Positions 9,325 to 18,793 of a DNA stretch of 64,000 bases are shown here, in pieces. Position 1 is the stretch's first letter. Every line of letters begins with the position of its first letter. The notes beneath the pieces were generated by a model. That model was given only the letters and a program-made list of their open reading frames with translations, was not told the origin of the DNA and ran no database searches. Position numbers and translations under genes: made by a program. Source of the stretch: Pseudoteredinibacter isoporae_A. GTDB taxonomy: Bacteria; Pseudomonadota; Gammaproteobacteria; Pseudomonadales; Cellvibrionaceae. Location of the stretch: NCBI RefSeq assembly GCF_040372805.1, contig NZ_BAABWJ010000004.1:307535-371534 (forward strand), written 5' to 3'.

Positions 9325-10110
9325 TTAGGCCTCCCCTTTTTGCAAATTGTTTAACAGCGGACGATAACCACTTTCACCCAACCAGTAGCGGTAGAGATTG
9401 TCCAAACCGCGAGTGGTTAGAGTGGCACCGGAAAGACCGTCGATTTCACTTTCAGAACCGGAAGGTGCTTTACCCTTCAGAATTCTCAGCGCAACATCGC
9501 CAGTACTGGTGTACATTTTTTTGCCAACCCAACTGGCTTTCCAGTTTGGATTGTCAACTTCGCCGCCCAGTCCCGGAGTTTCTTTGTGGTCGTAGAAGCC
9601 CACACCGACGACAGTATTCAAATCAGAACCCAGAGCCATGAAGCCATACAACTGGCCCCACAATCCGTAGCCCTTCACTGGCAGTACGATGGTTTCCAGC
9701 TGACCGCCGTCGCCATTGATCATGTAAACCTTGGCGTATTTTTCTTTGCGCAAGATTTTTGCAGGATCGTTGTCACCGCTCAGAGCTTCAGACAGAGCCG
9801 GGTCTTTCGCAGCTTTGTTCTGGTCGTAAGCATCAACACTCACAATGCCTTCAACATCGTCAGCAGAAACGAACTTGCCTGTGCTCAGATCAACCAGCTT
9901 AGGCGTTACTTTTTTCATCAACTCATTAACATCGGCGCCATCGGTTAACAAACCGGCTGCCGCTAAAATGTTTTTGTTGAAGTCCAATTGCTTATTGGCA
10001 TCCTGAGATGGCTTTAATACCACCGCCGCTGTCGATACAACGATCGAACAAACAATACACAAGGACAGTGCAACAATAAGCGTCTTCTTAATAGTATCGT
10101 TATTAGCCAC
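9325..10110 (-). CDS. nqrC: Na+-NQR subunit C (covalent FMN subunit)
   Basis: It carries one covalent FMN on its periplasmic domain. I place the start at a GTG at 10110: it follows GGAGG by 7 nt and overlaps the nqrB stop by 8 nt, whereas the longer open frame reaches further into nqrB without support. This gives 261 residues, close to the Vibrio protein. There is one N-terminal transmembrane helix (about 9-31) and the flavinylation motif SGATLTT with acceptor Thr230 near the C-terminus. ApbE in the same operon is the likely flavin transferase. Confidence 0.96.
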   Translation of the reverse strand: MANNDTIKKTLIVALSLCIVCSIVVSTAAVVLKPSQDANKQLDFNKNILAAAGLLTDGADVNELMKKVTPKLVDLSTGKFVSADDVEGIVSVDAYDQNKAAKDPALSEALSGDNDPAKILRKEKYAKVYMINGDGGQLETIVLPVKGYGLWGQLYGFMALGSDLNTVVGVGFYDHKETPGLGGEVDNPNWKASWVGKKMYTSTGDVALRILKGKAPSGSESEIDGLSGATLTTRGLDNLYRYWLGESGYRPLLNNLQKGEA

Positions 10111-11302
10111 GTGCCAACCTCCGCTTAACATTTGCCTGCACCACAAAGTGATCGATCAGAGGCGCAAACAGGTTGGAGAACAGGATGGCCAACATCATGC
10201 CTTCAGGGAAAGCAGGGTTTGCCACACGAATCAGAATCACCATCACACCAATCAATGCACCGAAGATCCACTTACCAGTGTTAGTCATGGATGCGGATAC
10301 CGGGTCGGTTGCCATAAAGAACAAACCAAAGGCAAAGCCACCGACGACCACATGCCAGTGCCACGGCACATTCATCATCTGGTTGCTGTCGGAGCCGATC
10401 GCATTAAAGATCATGGTCATGATCAATGAGCCAACCAACACACCCGCCACGATTCGCCATGCGGCAATTCGCATCACCAGCAACGCACCACCGCCAATGA
10501 TCAAGGCCAAGGTCGAGGTTTCACCAATGGAACCCTGCATCTTACCCAGGAATGCGTCCATCCAGCTCAGGCCGTTGTTTACAACAGTCTCAACGCCGCC
10601 GCTCGCCATGACAGACAGTGCAGTTGCGCCGGTGTAACCGTCAACGGAAACCCAAACCGCGTCGCCCGACATATAAGAAGGGTAAGCGAAGAACAGGAAA
10701 GCACGACCCGCGAGAGCTGGGTTAAGGAAGTTTTTACCCGTACCACCGAAGACTTCTTTGGCGATAACCACACCAAAGCTGATGCCCAAAGCGGCCTGCC
10801 ACAATGGCAAACTTGGAGGACAGGTCAGTGAGAACAATACCGAGGTTACGAAGAAGCCTTCGTTCACTTCGTGCTTGCGCACCATTGCGAACAGTACCTC
10901 CCAGAAACCACCCACAACGAACACCGTCATGTAGATAGGCAAGTAGTAAGCCGCACCGTGCACCAAATTGTCCCAGATGCTCGCGGCATCGTGACTGGCG
11001 AACAACGCGATCAAGGCACCGCGCCAACCCTCAACTTCCGTAATGCCCATATCGGCCATAATGGTGTTAGCCTGGAAGCCAACGTTGTACATTCCCCAAA
11101 TCATCGCTGGGAAGGTACAGATCCATACGGTGATCATGATGCGTTTCAGATCGATATGATCACGCACGTGAGCCGTCGTTTTGGTTACGTCTTTGGGTTT
11201 GAAGAAGCCGGTATCAACCGCTTCCCAGAGGGCGTACCACTTTTCGTACTTGCCACCCGGATGTACATGGGGGGACATGCCGTCTAATAGCTTTTTCAAC
11301 AT
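10103..11302 (-). CDS. nqrB: Na+-NQR subunit B (covalent FMN, quinone/Na+ channel subunit)
   Basis: The largest membrane subunit, 399 residues with about ten helices. It holds a covalent FMN and riboflavin and forms most of the Na+ path. The flavinylation motif GYTGATALS is present with acceptor Thr227, and the conserved FGGTGKNFLNPALAGRAFLF segment precedes it. It overlaps nqrC by 8 nt and lies 2 nt after nqrA. Confidence 0.98.
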   Translation of the reverse strand: MLKKLLDGMSPHVHPGGKYEKWYALWEAVDTGFFKPKDVTKTTAHVRDHIDLKRIMITVWICTFPAMIWGMYNVGFQANTIMADMGITEVEGWRGALIALFASHDAASIWDNLVHGAAYYLPIYMTVFVVGGFWEVLFAMVRKHEVNEGFFVTSVLFSLTCPPSLPLWQAALGISFGVVIAKEVFGGTGKNFLNPALAGRAFLFFAYPSYMSGDAVWVSVDGYTGATALSVMASGGVETVVNNGLSWMDAFLGKMQGSIGETSTLALIIGGGALLVMRIAAWRIVAGVLVGSLIMTMIFNAIGSDSNQMMNVPWHWHVVVGGFAFGLFFMATDPVSASMTNTGKWIFGALIGVMVILIRVANPAFPEGMMLAILFSNLFAPLIDHFVVQANVKRRLARG

Positions 11303-11304
11303 AC

Positions 11305-12651
11305 TTAACCCTCCTTCTCAATCAGCGTTAAGTTGTCACGCAAGATGGGGCCATACTCGTACTTACCTGGGCACACATAGGTACACAGCGCCAAGTCTTC
11401 CTCATCCAGCTCCAAAGCACCCAGCTTCTGCGCCATATCGGTATCACCCACAATCAGGGCTCGCAGCAATTGGGTCGGCAAGATATCCAGAGGCATGATG
11501 TTTTCATACGCACCAACAGGCACCATGGCACGCTCAGAGCCATTTGCTGACGTGGTGAAGTCAAACAACTTGCCCTTCATCAGATTAGAGATATACAACG
11601 CCAAAGTGGAATGCTTATTCACACCGGCGCGAAGGTAATGCATGAATTCGCGCTCGCCATCACCTTCCTGCAAAGCGGCAATCTGGTTCGCGTAACGCCC
11701 CAAATAGGCGTAGGCACCACGTGCTGTTCGACCGCCGAATACACCACCGGAAACCACACGCTGCTCACCGGCTTTCAATTGGCCAGCCGTCAACTCGTCT
11801 GTATTGGCGCCCAAACGGGTGCGAATCAAACGTGGCTGCTCAATACCTGGGCCCGCCAAGGCAATCACACGATCGGTGCTGATCTGGCCGGAAGTGAACA
11901 ACTTACCTACGGCAACAACGTCCTGATAACCGATCGTCCACACCGTTTTGGTGGCGCTCACCGGATCAAGGAAGTGAATGTGCGTACCGGCGTTACCCGC
12001 GGGGTGTACACCGGAGAATTCATGGCTTTCAACACGACTGCTGTTGCCGGTCAGTACATCCGCACCGGAAGCCTTACACACGTAAACCTTGCCTGCGGTC
12101 AAACGCGACAGCACGGTCAAACCGTTAACGAAATCATCGCGCTGAGAGCGAATGATAACCTCCGGGTTTGCGGACAATGGAGAAGTATCCATAGCCGTTA
12201 CGAAGATGGAATTGGGTGCGCTGTCCAATGCAGGTACTTTACTGTATGGACGGGTGCGCAGTGCCACCCAAAGACCACTGTCGTTCAGGTTATCTTTCAC
12301 CTGTTCTTCAGTCAGGGAAGACAATTGCTCAACGCTGTAGCTGGCGAAGCTTTCTGCTTCATCGCCTTCTACATCGATCACCACCGACTGCAACATACGC
12401 TGTGCTCCGCGATTAATCGCGGCCACGGTACCAGCAGCCGGCGCTGTGTAGCGCACGCCTTCGGTCTTTTTATCGGTGAATAACAGCTGCCCAAGCTTCA
12501 CTTTGTCGCCAACCGCGACTGCCATGGTGGGTTTCATACCATGATAGTCAGGTCCAATTACGGCGACAGAGCGAATAGACGGACCATCATGGATGGTCTG
12601 CTCGGGAGCCCCAGTTATGGGTAGATCGAGTCCCCGACGGATATTTATCAT
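11305..12651 (-). CDS. nqrA: Na+-NQR subunit A
   Basis: A cytoplasmic, membrane-associated subunit with no known cofactor of its own. The start is put at the internal ATG at 12651 (protein MINIRRGLDLPITGAPEQ), matching the family N-terminus of about 446 residues; the longer open frame adds MIRQRR only. The result is 448 residues. It is the promoter-proximal gene of nqrABCDEF-apbE-nqrM; all gaps to nqrM are short and all genes are codirectional. Confidence 0.97.
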   Translation of the reverse strand: MINIRRGLDLPITGAPEQTIHDGPSIRSVAVIGPDYHGMKPTMAVAVGDKVKLGQLLFTDKKTEGVRYTAPAAGTVAAINRGAQRMLQSVVIDVEGDEAESFASYSVEQLSSLTEEQVKDNLNDSGLWVALRTRPYSKVPALDSAPNSIFVTAMDTSPLSANPEVIIRSQRDDFVNGLTVLSRLTAGKVYVCKASGADVLTGNSSRVESHEFSGVHPAGNAGTHIHFLDPVSATKTVWTIGYQDVVAVGKLFTSGQISTDRVIALAGPGIEQPRLIRTRLGANTDELTAGQLKAGEQRVVSGGVFGGRTARGAYAYLGRYANQIAALQEGDGEREFMHYLRAGVNKHSTLALYISNLMKGKLFDFTTSANGSERAMVPVGAYENIMPLDILPTQLLRALIVGDTDMAQKLGALELDEEDLALCTYVCPGKYEYGPILRDNLTLIEKEG

Positions 12652-13435
12652 ACGTCTCTGCCTAATCACTTAAAAGAAAAGTGGATAGGCCAAGTCGTCT
12701 TATGCGACACCTTTTAAGCATCGACCGCAACTCAGCCTATGTATTCTGTGCCCGGCACCCGTACAGTCCCTGAGCATAAGGTTTGCGCGTTAAGCAAACC
12801 GGCGGCAAGCGCGTCTGTGATAGTGAAGATGCTTTACGTAAAAGCACTAAAAGCCTACTGGGCTACTACATCAAACGGCTGCTGCTTTAAATTCTGTTTC
12901 AAACCGGCTGTTTCAGACGGTCTGGGCGACTGTTGCTTTTGTTGTCGTCGCGAACTCTTTCTTTTTATTCTCGTGGAATCTCTATTTAATCCGGTAATTT
13001 AAGGAACCAATGTCGGTTTGGTCTGGTCTCAAGCCCACTTCCAACATTTGCCAATACCTTAGGATCTCATCCTAATTGCCCGCGAACTCCCATAGCTGGG
13101 CAAATTGAATCCTTACCAGTTTAGTAGAAACCTCATATTTCGCACGAGATGCTTGCATTTTCAGCAAAATGACACCTAAAGCATCATTTTCCCAGAGCAA
13201 GATACTGATTTTTCAGCGGGTTTTAGCTGCATAGAACTAAAACGGCGCAATTATAAAGAGGCCACGAGTAGCTTGCCAGCTTAAGAGCAAAGTTTTCGCC
13301 TTTTTTTAAGTAAAAAAGAAGGGGATAGCTGGGAAATGTCGAATTTTCGACAAAGCGGTCATTATTCACCCAAACAAAAGCCACGAAGCCTTTCACCACT
13401 CGCCTGCCCGGTGAGCAACAGCTATCTACAGGCAT
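12652..13435 (-). promoter_or_regulatory. Long non-coding region and probable leader upstream of nqrA
   Basis: No convincing gene lies in these 780 bp. Read on the minus strand it contains several small inverted repeats, for example GGTTTGC/GCAAACC (12780-12786 with 12794-12800), and a GTAGCC/GGCTTTT-type element near 12850-12870. This could be a structured 5' leader of the nqr mRNA. I cannot match it to a known riboswitch. The far end, 13200-13440, is AT-rich and may hold a promoter. An open frame on the plus strand at 12739-13002 looks non-coding. Confidence 0.4.
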
Positions 13436-13442
13436 AAAAAAA

Positions 13443-13463
13443 CCGGGGCATGCCCCGGTTTTT
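13443..13463 (-). terminator. Rho-independent terminator after gap, probably bidirectional
   Basis: The palindrome CCGGGGCATGCCCCGG (13443-13458) is flanked by seven A on the left and five T on the right. It lies just past the stop of the gap gene. Confidence 0.85.
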
Positions 13464-13478
13464 ACATTACCTGAGAGA

Positions 13479-14942
13479 TCAGGTTCTAGGGTACATGTTG
13501 TAGTTCACCCCAGCCATATCTTCCAGGCAACGCAATACCTGACAGCTGTAACCGAACTCGTTGTCGTACCAGCAGTACAACACCGCACTCTTACCATCAA
13601 CAATCGTGGCTTCTGAATCGAAGACAGAAGCATGACGTGAGCCGACAAAATCAGTCGACACCACTTCAGGTGAGTTGGTGTAGTCGATTTGCTGCTGCAA
13701 ACGCGAGTGCAGCGCCGCTTCACGCATATGGGCATTCACCTCTTCAGCCGTGGTTTCTTTTTCCAGCTGGAGATTCAGAATAGCCATGGACACATTCGGC
13801 GTAGGAACACGAATCGCATTACCGGTTAATTTACCCGCCAATTCTGGCAACGCCTTGGCAACCGCTTTTGCCGCACCAGTTTCGGTGATCACCATGTTCA
13901 GTGCCGCCGAACGACCGCGACGATCGCCTTTGTGGTAGTTATCAATCAAGTTTTGGTCATTGGTGTAGGCGTGTACCGTTTCAACGTGGCCGTGCTTCAC
14001 ACCGAAGCCGTCCATCATGGATTTCAGAACCGGCACAATGGCATTGGTCGTACAGGAAGCCGCAGACAGAATCTTGTCTTCAGGCTTGATATCGTGGTTA
14101 TTGATGCCGTATACGATGTTCTTGATGTTGCCTTTACCCGGTGCGGTCAGGATAACCTTGGAAGCACCTTTACAAGCAACGTGCTGACCCAGACCATCTT
14201 CATCACGCCATACCCCGGTATTATCAACCACGATCGCATTGTTGATGCCATACTCGGTGTAATCCACTTCGCTTGGGGAATTAGCGTAGATCACCTTAAC
14301 TTCGTTACCGTTAAGAACCAGAGACTTATTCTCTTCGTCAACACGGATGGTGCCTTTGAAAGAACCGTGAACCGAGTCACGACGCAACAGGCTGGCACGC
14401 TTAACCAGGTCGTTGGGAGAACTGCCCTTACGCACAACGATCGCGCGCAAACGCATCACATCACCACTGCCGGCCTTTTCGACCAGCAAACGTGCTACTA
14501 AGCGGCCAATACGGCCGAAACCGTATAGCACAACGTCTTGTGATTCAGGCAAAGGCTTTTCATTGGAACCCACCAGACCAGACAATTCCTGCGCAACAAA
14601 ATCAGCAGCGCTAACGCCCTGCTCCATTGGGCCACCTTCTTTCATGTAGGCGACAGTGATCTTACCCAGATCAATGTGGGCAGGGCCCAGATTCATAGCG
14701 CAAACGGCTTCCAGGATCGGGAAGCTTTCAAATTCAGACAATTCGTTGGATTCAACCTGACGCACAAAACGGTGCGACTTCATGATGTCGATGACAGAGC
14801 GGTTTACCAAAGAGCGGCCATACATATAAATGCCGATGTTCTTTTCACGGTTTAAACGGCCGATCATTGGGATCATGGCCTCGGCCAGCGCTTCGCGCTC
14901 TTTCCAATCTTTAAAGTAGTCGTCCGGCTTAGGTCGATTCAC
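13479..14942 (-). CDS. gap: Glyceraldehyde-3-phosphate dehydrogenase, long (about 490-residue) form
   Basis: It oxidises glyceraldehyde-3-phosphate with NAD(P)+ and phosphate. The start is placed at a GTG at 14942, preceded by AAAGGTAAG; it gives 487 residues, the length of the long Gap of Pseudomonas, and removes 50 poorly supported residues of the open frame. About 120 extra N-terminal residues precede the Rossmann fold (VVLYGFGRIGRLVARLLVEK). The catalytic site SAASCTTNAIVPV and the C-terminal WYDNEFGYSCQV are intact. The gene is convergent with none and divergent from mfd. Whether it acts in glycolysis or gluconeogenesis cannot be told from sequence. Confidence 0.93.
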   Translation of the reverse strand: MNRPKPDDYFKDWKEREALAEAMIPMIGRLNREKNIGIYMYGRSLVNRSVIDIMKSHRFVRQVESNELSEFESFPILEAVCAMNLGPAHIDLGKITVAYMKEGGPMEQGVSAADFVAQELSGLVGSNEKPLPESQDVVLYGFGRIGRLVARLLVEKAGSGDVMRLRAIVVRKGSSPNDLVKRASLLRRDSVHGSFKGTIRVDEENKSLVLNGNEVKVIYANSPSEVDYTEYGINNAIVVDNTGVWRDEDGLGQHVACKGASKVILTAPGKGNIKNIVYGINNHDIKPEDKILSAASCTTNAIVPVLKSMMDGFGVKHGHVETVHAYTNDQNLIDNYHKGDRRGRSAALNMVITETGAAKAVAKALPELAGKLTGNAIRVPTPNVSMAILNLQLEKETTAEEVNAHMREAALHSRLQQQIDYTNSPEVVSTDFVGSRHASVFDSEATIVDGKSAVLYCWYDNEFGYSCQVLRCLEDMAGVNYNMYPRT

Positions 14943-15257
14943 GGTACTTACCTTTAGTTGAACCAGCGCATTCAGCGCCAGTGACGGTTGAACAAAGTTG
15001 CCACATCCAATCCTTTGGCGTCCCACCCCCAGCAGCTGGGCTCGTGAGTGGGCGCTATTATCGTGATTCAATGCTTCTTCCGCAAGGGACAATGGCGAAT
15101 GCTGGCCATAATTCTAATGGATACTCTGGTCCCTTTTCATAAACTGGTTACAATAGCGCGCCACGATGCCTTGCGAGCGCCTTCTAAACACCCAAGGTCA
15201 AACCGCGCACGCAGGGAATACAATGTCAGCAGCGAGCGAATGTTAAGAGATACCAGC
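14943..15257. promoter_or_regulatory. Divergent gap / mfd intergenic region
   Basis: These 315 bp separate two divergent genes and should hold both promoters. Open frames extend into it from both sides but lack ribosome-binding support. No operator was assigned. Confidence 0.45.
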
Positions 15258-18200
15258 ATGAACCAACGCATCAGCCCCCTACACCCCCCTATCGAGGCAA
15301 GCAAGACCCAGAGCCTCTATTGGCAGGGCCTGCACGGTTCAGCAGGCGCACTGGCCATCAGCCGCTGCGCGGAACAACACCGTGGCCCCCTTCTGGTTAT
15401 TTGCCACAGTGGTGCCGAAGCCGCACAGCTGGAAGCCGAGATCGCGTTCTACGCGCCTACACAAACCATCATTCACTTCGGCGACTGGGAAACCTTGCCT
15501 TACGACAACTTTTCCCCGCATCAGGATATTATTTCCGAGCGTCTGAGCGCCCTCTACCGCCTGCCACAATTGCAAAAAGGCATTGTTCTCTGCGCCATGC
15601 CGACCCTGATGCATCGTTTGGCTCCGACCAGCTTTGTAAGCGCCTCCAGCCTCTATATAAAAGTCGGGCAACGCTTTGACATTGAACAGCAGCGTAAGCT
15701 CTTGCAGGAAGCTGGCTACCTTTGCGTGGATACCGTGTACGAGCACGGTGAGTTCGCCGTACGGGGCTCGCTATTGGACATCTTTCCCATGGGTTCACCG
15801 GTTCCCTACCGTATCGATCTCTTCGATGACGAAGTGGACTCACTGCGCAGCTTTGATCCGGAAACCCAACGCAGCCAGGATCGAGTTGAAAAAGTTGAGC
15901 TGCTGGCCGCCAAGGAGTTTCCTGTTGACGCCGCCTCATTACGCCAATTCCGCCAACGTTGGACGGAAGAATTCAGCGATAGCGACCCCAAAGCCTGCAG
16001 TATTTATCAAGACATTGCCGCGGGCATTGCCCCCGCCGGTATTGAATACTATCTGCCTCTGTTTTTTGATGAGTGTGCCAGTCTGTTCGACTACCTGCCG
16101 GACAACACCCTCTGTTTACTCAGTGGCCCCTGCCACCAAGCCAGTGAAAACTTCTGGCGTGACATCAGCGACCGCTATGAGAGTCGTCGGGGAGACATTG
16201 AACGCCCTTTATTGAACCCACAACGGCTGTTTTTAAGTGCTGGGGAATTGTTTGCGGAATTAAAAAACTACCCTCGCATTGAATTGAACCCTGACAAACA
16301 ATCATCAAGCAGTATTGAATTCGCCTGCCGCCAGCCACCTGAGTTGCCGGTCAATGCCAAAGCGGAAAACCCACTCACCGCCCTGGAAGCGTTTTTATTG
16401 CAAGACGATAATCGTGTACTGTTCAGTGCCGAGTCTGCCGGGCGCCGAGAATCGTTACTGGATCTGCTTCGCAAAAACCGATTACAGCCTGAAGAGATGG
16501 CAAGCTGGCAGGAATTTGTCGACAGCGACGCCGATCTCGCCATTATCGTTTCACCACTGGATCGCGGCCTTGTGCTGGGCCAGGAAAACGTCAGCGTCAT
16601 CTGCGAGTCCCAACTGTTTGGCCAACGTGTTCAACAAACCCGACGACGTCGCAAAGCGCAAACCGAGCACAGCGATTTTGTTGTCAAAAACCTGGCCGAG
16701 CTGAACATTGGCGCGCCGGTGGTGCATATCGATCATGGTGTGGGTCGCTATCGTGGTTTGCAAACCATTCACACCGATGGTCAAAGCGATGAATTCCTGA
16801 TGCTGGAATACGCCGACGAAGCCAAGCTCTATGTGCCCGTAGCCAATCTGCATCTCATTGCTCGCTACAATGGTGCCGAAGAATCTCTGGCGCCGTTGCA
16901 CCGACTGGGCAGCGAGCAGTGGCAGAAAGCCAAACGCAAAGCGGCCGAAAAAGTCCGCGACGTGGCCGCCGAACTACTGGACATATACGCACGCCGTGCC
17001 GCCCGTAAAGGTTTTAAATTCCGCGACCCGAAAGACGCCTTTGACGATTTCGCGGCAGGCTTCCCTTTTGAAGAAACACCTGATCAGATTGCGGCCATCG
17101 AAGCAGTATTCAGCGATATGACCCAAGAAAAAGCCATGGACCGATTGGTTTGTGGTGACGTAGGCTTCGGTAAAACCGAAGTCGCAATGCGCGCTGCTTT
17201 TCTCGCTGTTCATTCTGGCAAACAGGTGGCTATGCTGGTGCCCACCACCCTGCTCGCCCAACAACATTATGAAAATTTTAAAGACCGATTTGCCGATTGG
17301 CCGGTGAACATCGAAGTGATCTCTCGTTTTCGCAGCGGCAAAGAAACCCAGGATGTCGAAAAGAAACTGGCCGATGGCAATGTCGATATCTTAATCGGCA
17401 CCCACAAAATTCTGCAAGCCGGCTTGAACTACAAATCACTGGGCCTGTTGATTATTGACGAAGAACACCGCTTTGGCGTGCGCCAGAAAGAGCAACTCAA
17501 ATCCCTGCGCTCCGAGGTGGACATCCTGACCATGACCGCCACACCCATCCCTCGTACCTTGAACATGGCCATGTCAGGCATCCGCGACCTGAGCATCATC
17601 GCCACGCCTCCCGCTAAACGACTGTCGGTCAAAACCTTTGTGCGAGAGAGCGATTCAGGTTTGGTAAAAGAAGCGATTCTTCGAGAATTGCTGCGTGGCG
17701 GCCAAGTCTATTATCTGCATAACGAAGTGAAAACCATCGAGAAAGTCGCTGATGATCTCGCCGCCGCGGTTCCCGAAGCTCGCATTGCTATCGGCCACGG
17801 ACAGATGCGCGAACGTCAACTCGAACAAGTCATGAGCGACTTTTATCACAAGCGCTTTAACGTCTTACTGTGTACCACGATTATTGAAACCGGCATTGAT
17901 GTCCCCAATGCCAACACCATTATCATTGATCGTGCCGACAAATTTGGCCTTGCACAATTACACCAGCTGCGTGGCCGCGTGGGTCGCTCCCACCACCAGG
18001 CCTATGCCTATCTCCTGACACCCAATAAAAAGGCGATGACCCGAGACGCTCAAAAACGTCTTGAAGCCATTGCCAACGCCCAGGATTTGGGTGCCGGCTT
18101 CACCCTGGCCACACACGATCTGGAAATTCGCGGCGCGGGTGAACTCCTCGGTGACGATCAAAGTGGTCAGATGCATGCGGTGGGCTTTACCCTGTATATG

Positions 18201-18716
18201 GATATGCTCGATCGTGCTGTCAAAGCCATTCAACGCGGCGAGACCGCCAACATTGAAGATCCTTTGGACACCCAAGTTGACGTCAACCTCCGCGTGCCGG
18301 CACTGATTCCCGAAGACTATTTGCCTGACACACACAGCCGTTTGATTTTATACAAACGTATCGCCAGTGCGGAAAACAGTGCGCAATTGCGCGAACTGCA
18401 AGTTGAAATGATCGACCGCTTTGGCCTGTTACCGGATGCCATCAAAAATCTGTTCCGAGTCACAGAGTTGAAGTTAAAAGCCACCGACCTCGGCATTGAA
18501 AAACTGGAAGCCGGCAGTCAAGGTGGATTGGTCGAATTTGCGAGCCAGACCCAAGTTGACCCCATTACCATCGTGAACATGGTGCAACAGCAGCCTCAGA
18601 AGTTTAAACTCAATGGGGCCAATCAGTTACGGTTCAGCCTGGACTTGGACAATACAGAAACTCGAATCAACACCATAGAACAGTTACTTAGCAGTTTGAG
18701 TGGGAAGCCGGCGTAA
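15258..18716 (+). CDS. mfd: Transcription-repair coupling factor Mfd
   Basis: An ATP-dependent translocase that removes RNA polymerase stalled at DNA lesions and recruits UvrA. The ATG at 15258 (MNQRISPLHPPIEASK) follows TTAAGAGA and gives 1152 residues, matching E. coli (1148); the open frame begins 70 codons earlier without support. Domains in order: N-terminal UvrB-like module (VICHSGAEAAQLEAE, FGDWETLPYDNFSPH), the polymerase-interacting domain with IDHGVGRYRGL, then the RecG-like motor with GDVGFGKTEVAMRAAF, IIDEEHRFG, TATPIPRTLNM and QLRGRVGRS, and a C-terminal TRCF domain. It is complete. Confidence 0.97.
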   Translation: MNQRISPLHPPIEASKTQSLYWQGLHGSAGALAISRCAEQHRGPLLVICHSGAEAAQLEAEIAFYAPTQTIIHFGDWETLPYDNFSPHQDIISERLSALYRLPQLQKGIVLCAMPTLMHRLAPTSFVSASSLYIKVGQRFDIEQQRKLLQEAGYLCVDTVYEHGEFAVRGSLLDIFPMGSPVPYRIDLFDDEVDSLRSFDPETQRSQDRVEKVELLAAKEFPVDAASLRQFRQRWTEEFSDSDPKACSIYQDIAAGIAPAGIEYYLPLFFDECASLFDYLPDNTLCLLSGPCHQASENFWRDISDRYESRRGDIERPLLNPQRLFLSAGELFAELKNYPRIELNPDKQSSSSIEFACRQPPELPVNAKAENPLTALEAFLLQDDNRVLFSAESAGRRESLLDLLRKNRLQPEEMASWQEFVDSDADLAIIVSPLDRGLVLGQENVSVICESQLFGQRVQQTRRRRKAQTEHSDFVVKNLAELNIGAPVVHIDHGVGRYRGLQTIHTDGQSDEFLMLEYADEAKLYVPVANLHLIARYNGAEESLAPLHRLGSEQWQKAKRKAAEKVRDVAAELLDIYARRAARKGFKFRDPKDAFDDFAAGFPFEETPDQIAAIEAVFSDMTQEKAMDRLVCGDVGFGKTEVAMRAAFLAVHSGKQVAMLVPTTLLAQQHYENFKDRFADWPVNIEVISRFRSGKETQDVEKKLADGNVDILIGTHKILQAGLNYKSLGLLIIDEEHRFGVRQKEQLKSLRSEVDILTMTATPIPRTLNMAMSGIRDLSIIATPPAKRLSVKTFVRESDSGLVKEAILRELLRGGQVYYLHNEVKTIEKVADDLAAAVPEARIAIGHGQMRERQLEQVMSDFYHKRFNVLLCTTIIETGIDVPNANTIIIDRADKFGLAQLHQLRGRVGRSHHQAYAYLLTPNKKAMTRDAQKRLEAIANAQDLGAGFTLATHDLEIRGAGELLGDDQSGQMHAVGFTLYMDMLDRAVKAIQRGETANIEDPLDTQVDVNLRVPALIPEDYLPDTHSRLILYKRIASAENSAQLRELQVEMIDRFGLLPDAIKNLFRVTELKLKATDLGIEKLEAGSQGGLVEFASQTQVDPITIVNMVQQQPQKFKLNGANQLRFSLDLDNTETRINTIEQLLSSLSGKPA

Positions 18717-18793
18717 TAAGCGCCGAACTCGAAACTGATCGACCGGATTAAGGTCATAAGCTAACGATTAACGATCCCTAAGGATGACATTCA

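Noticed and set aside
12739..13002. Plus-strand open frame of 87 codons upstream of nqrA
   Set aside because: Cys/Phe-rich composition, no ribosome-binding site, and overlap with hairpins; looks like chance.
15048..15257. Extended N-terminus of Mfd (70 extra codons)
   Set aside because: The extension overlaps the divergent promoter region, lacks a ribosome-binding site and makes the protein longer than the family.
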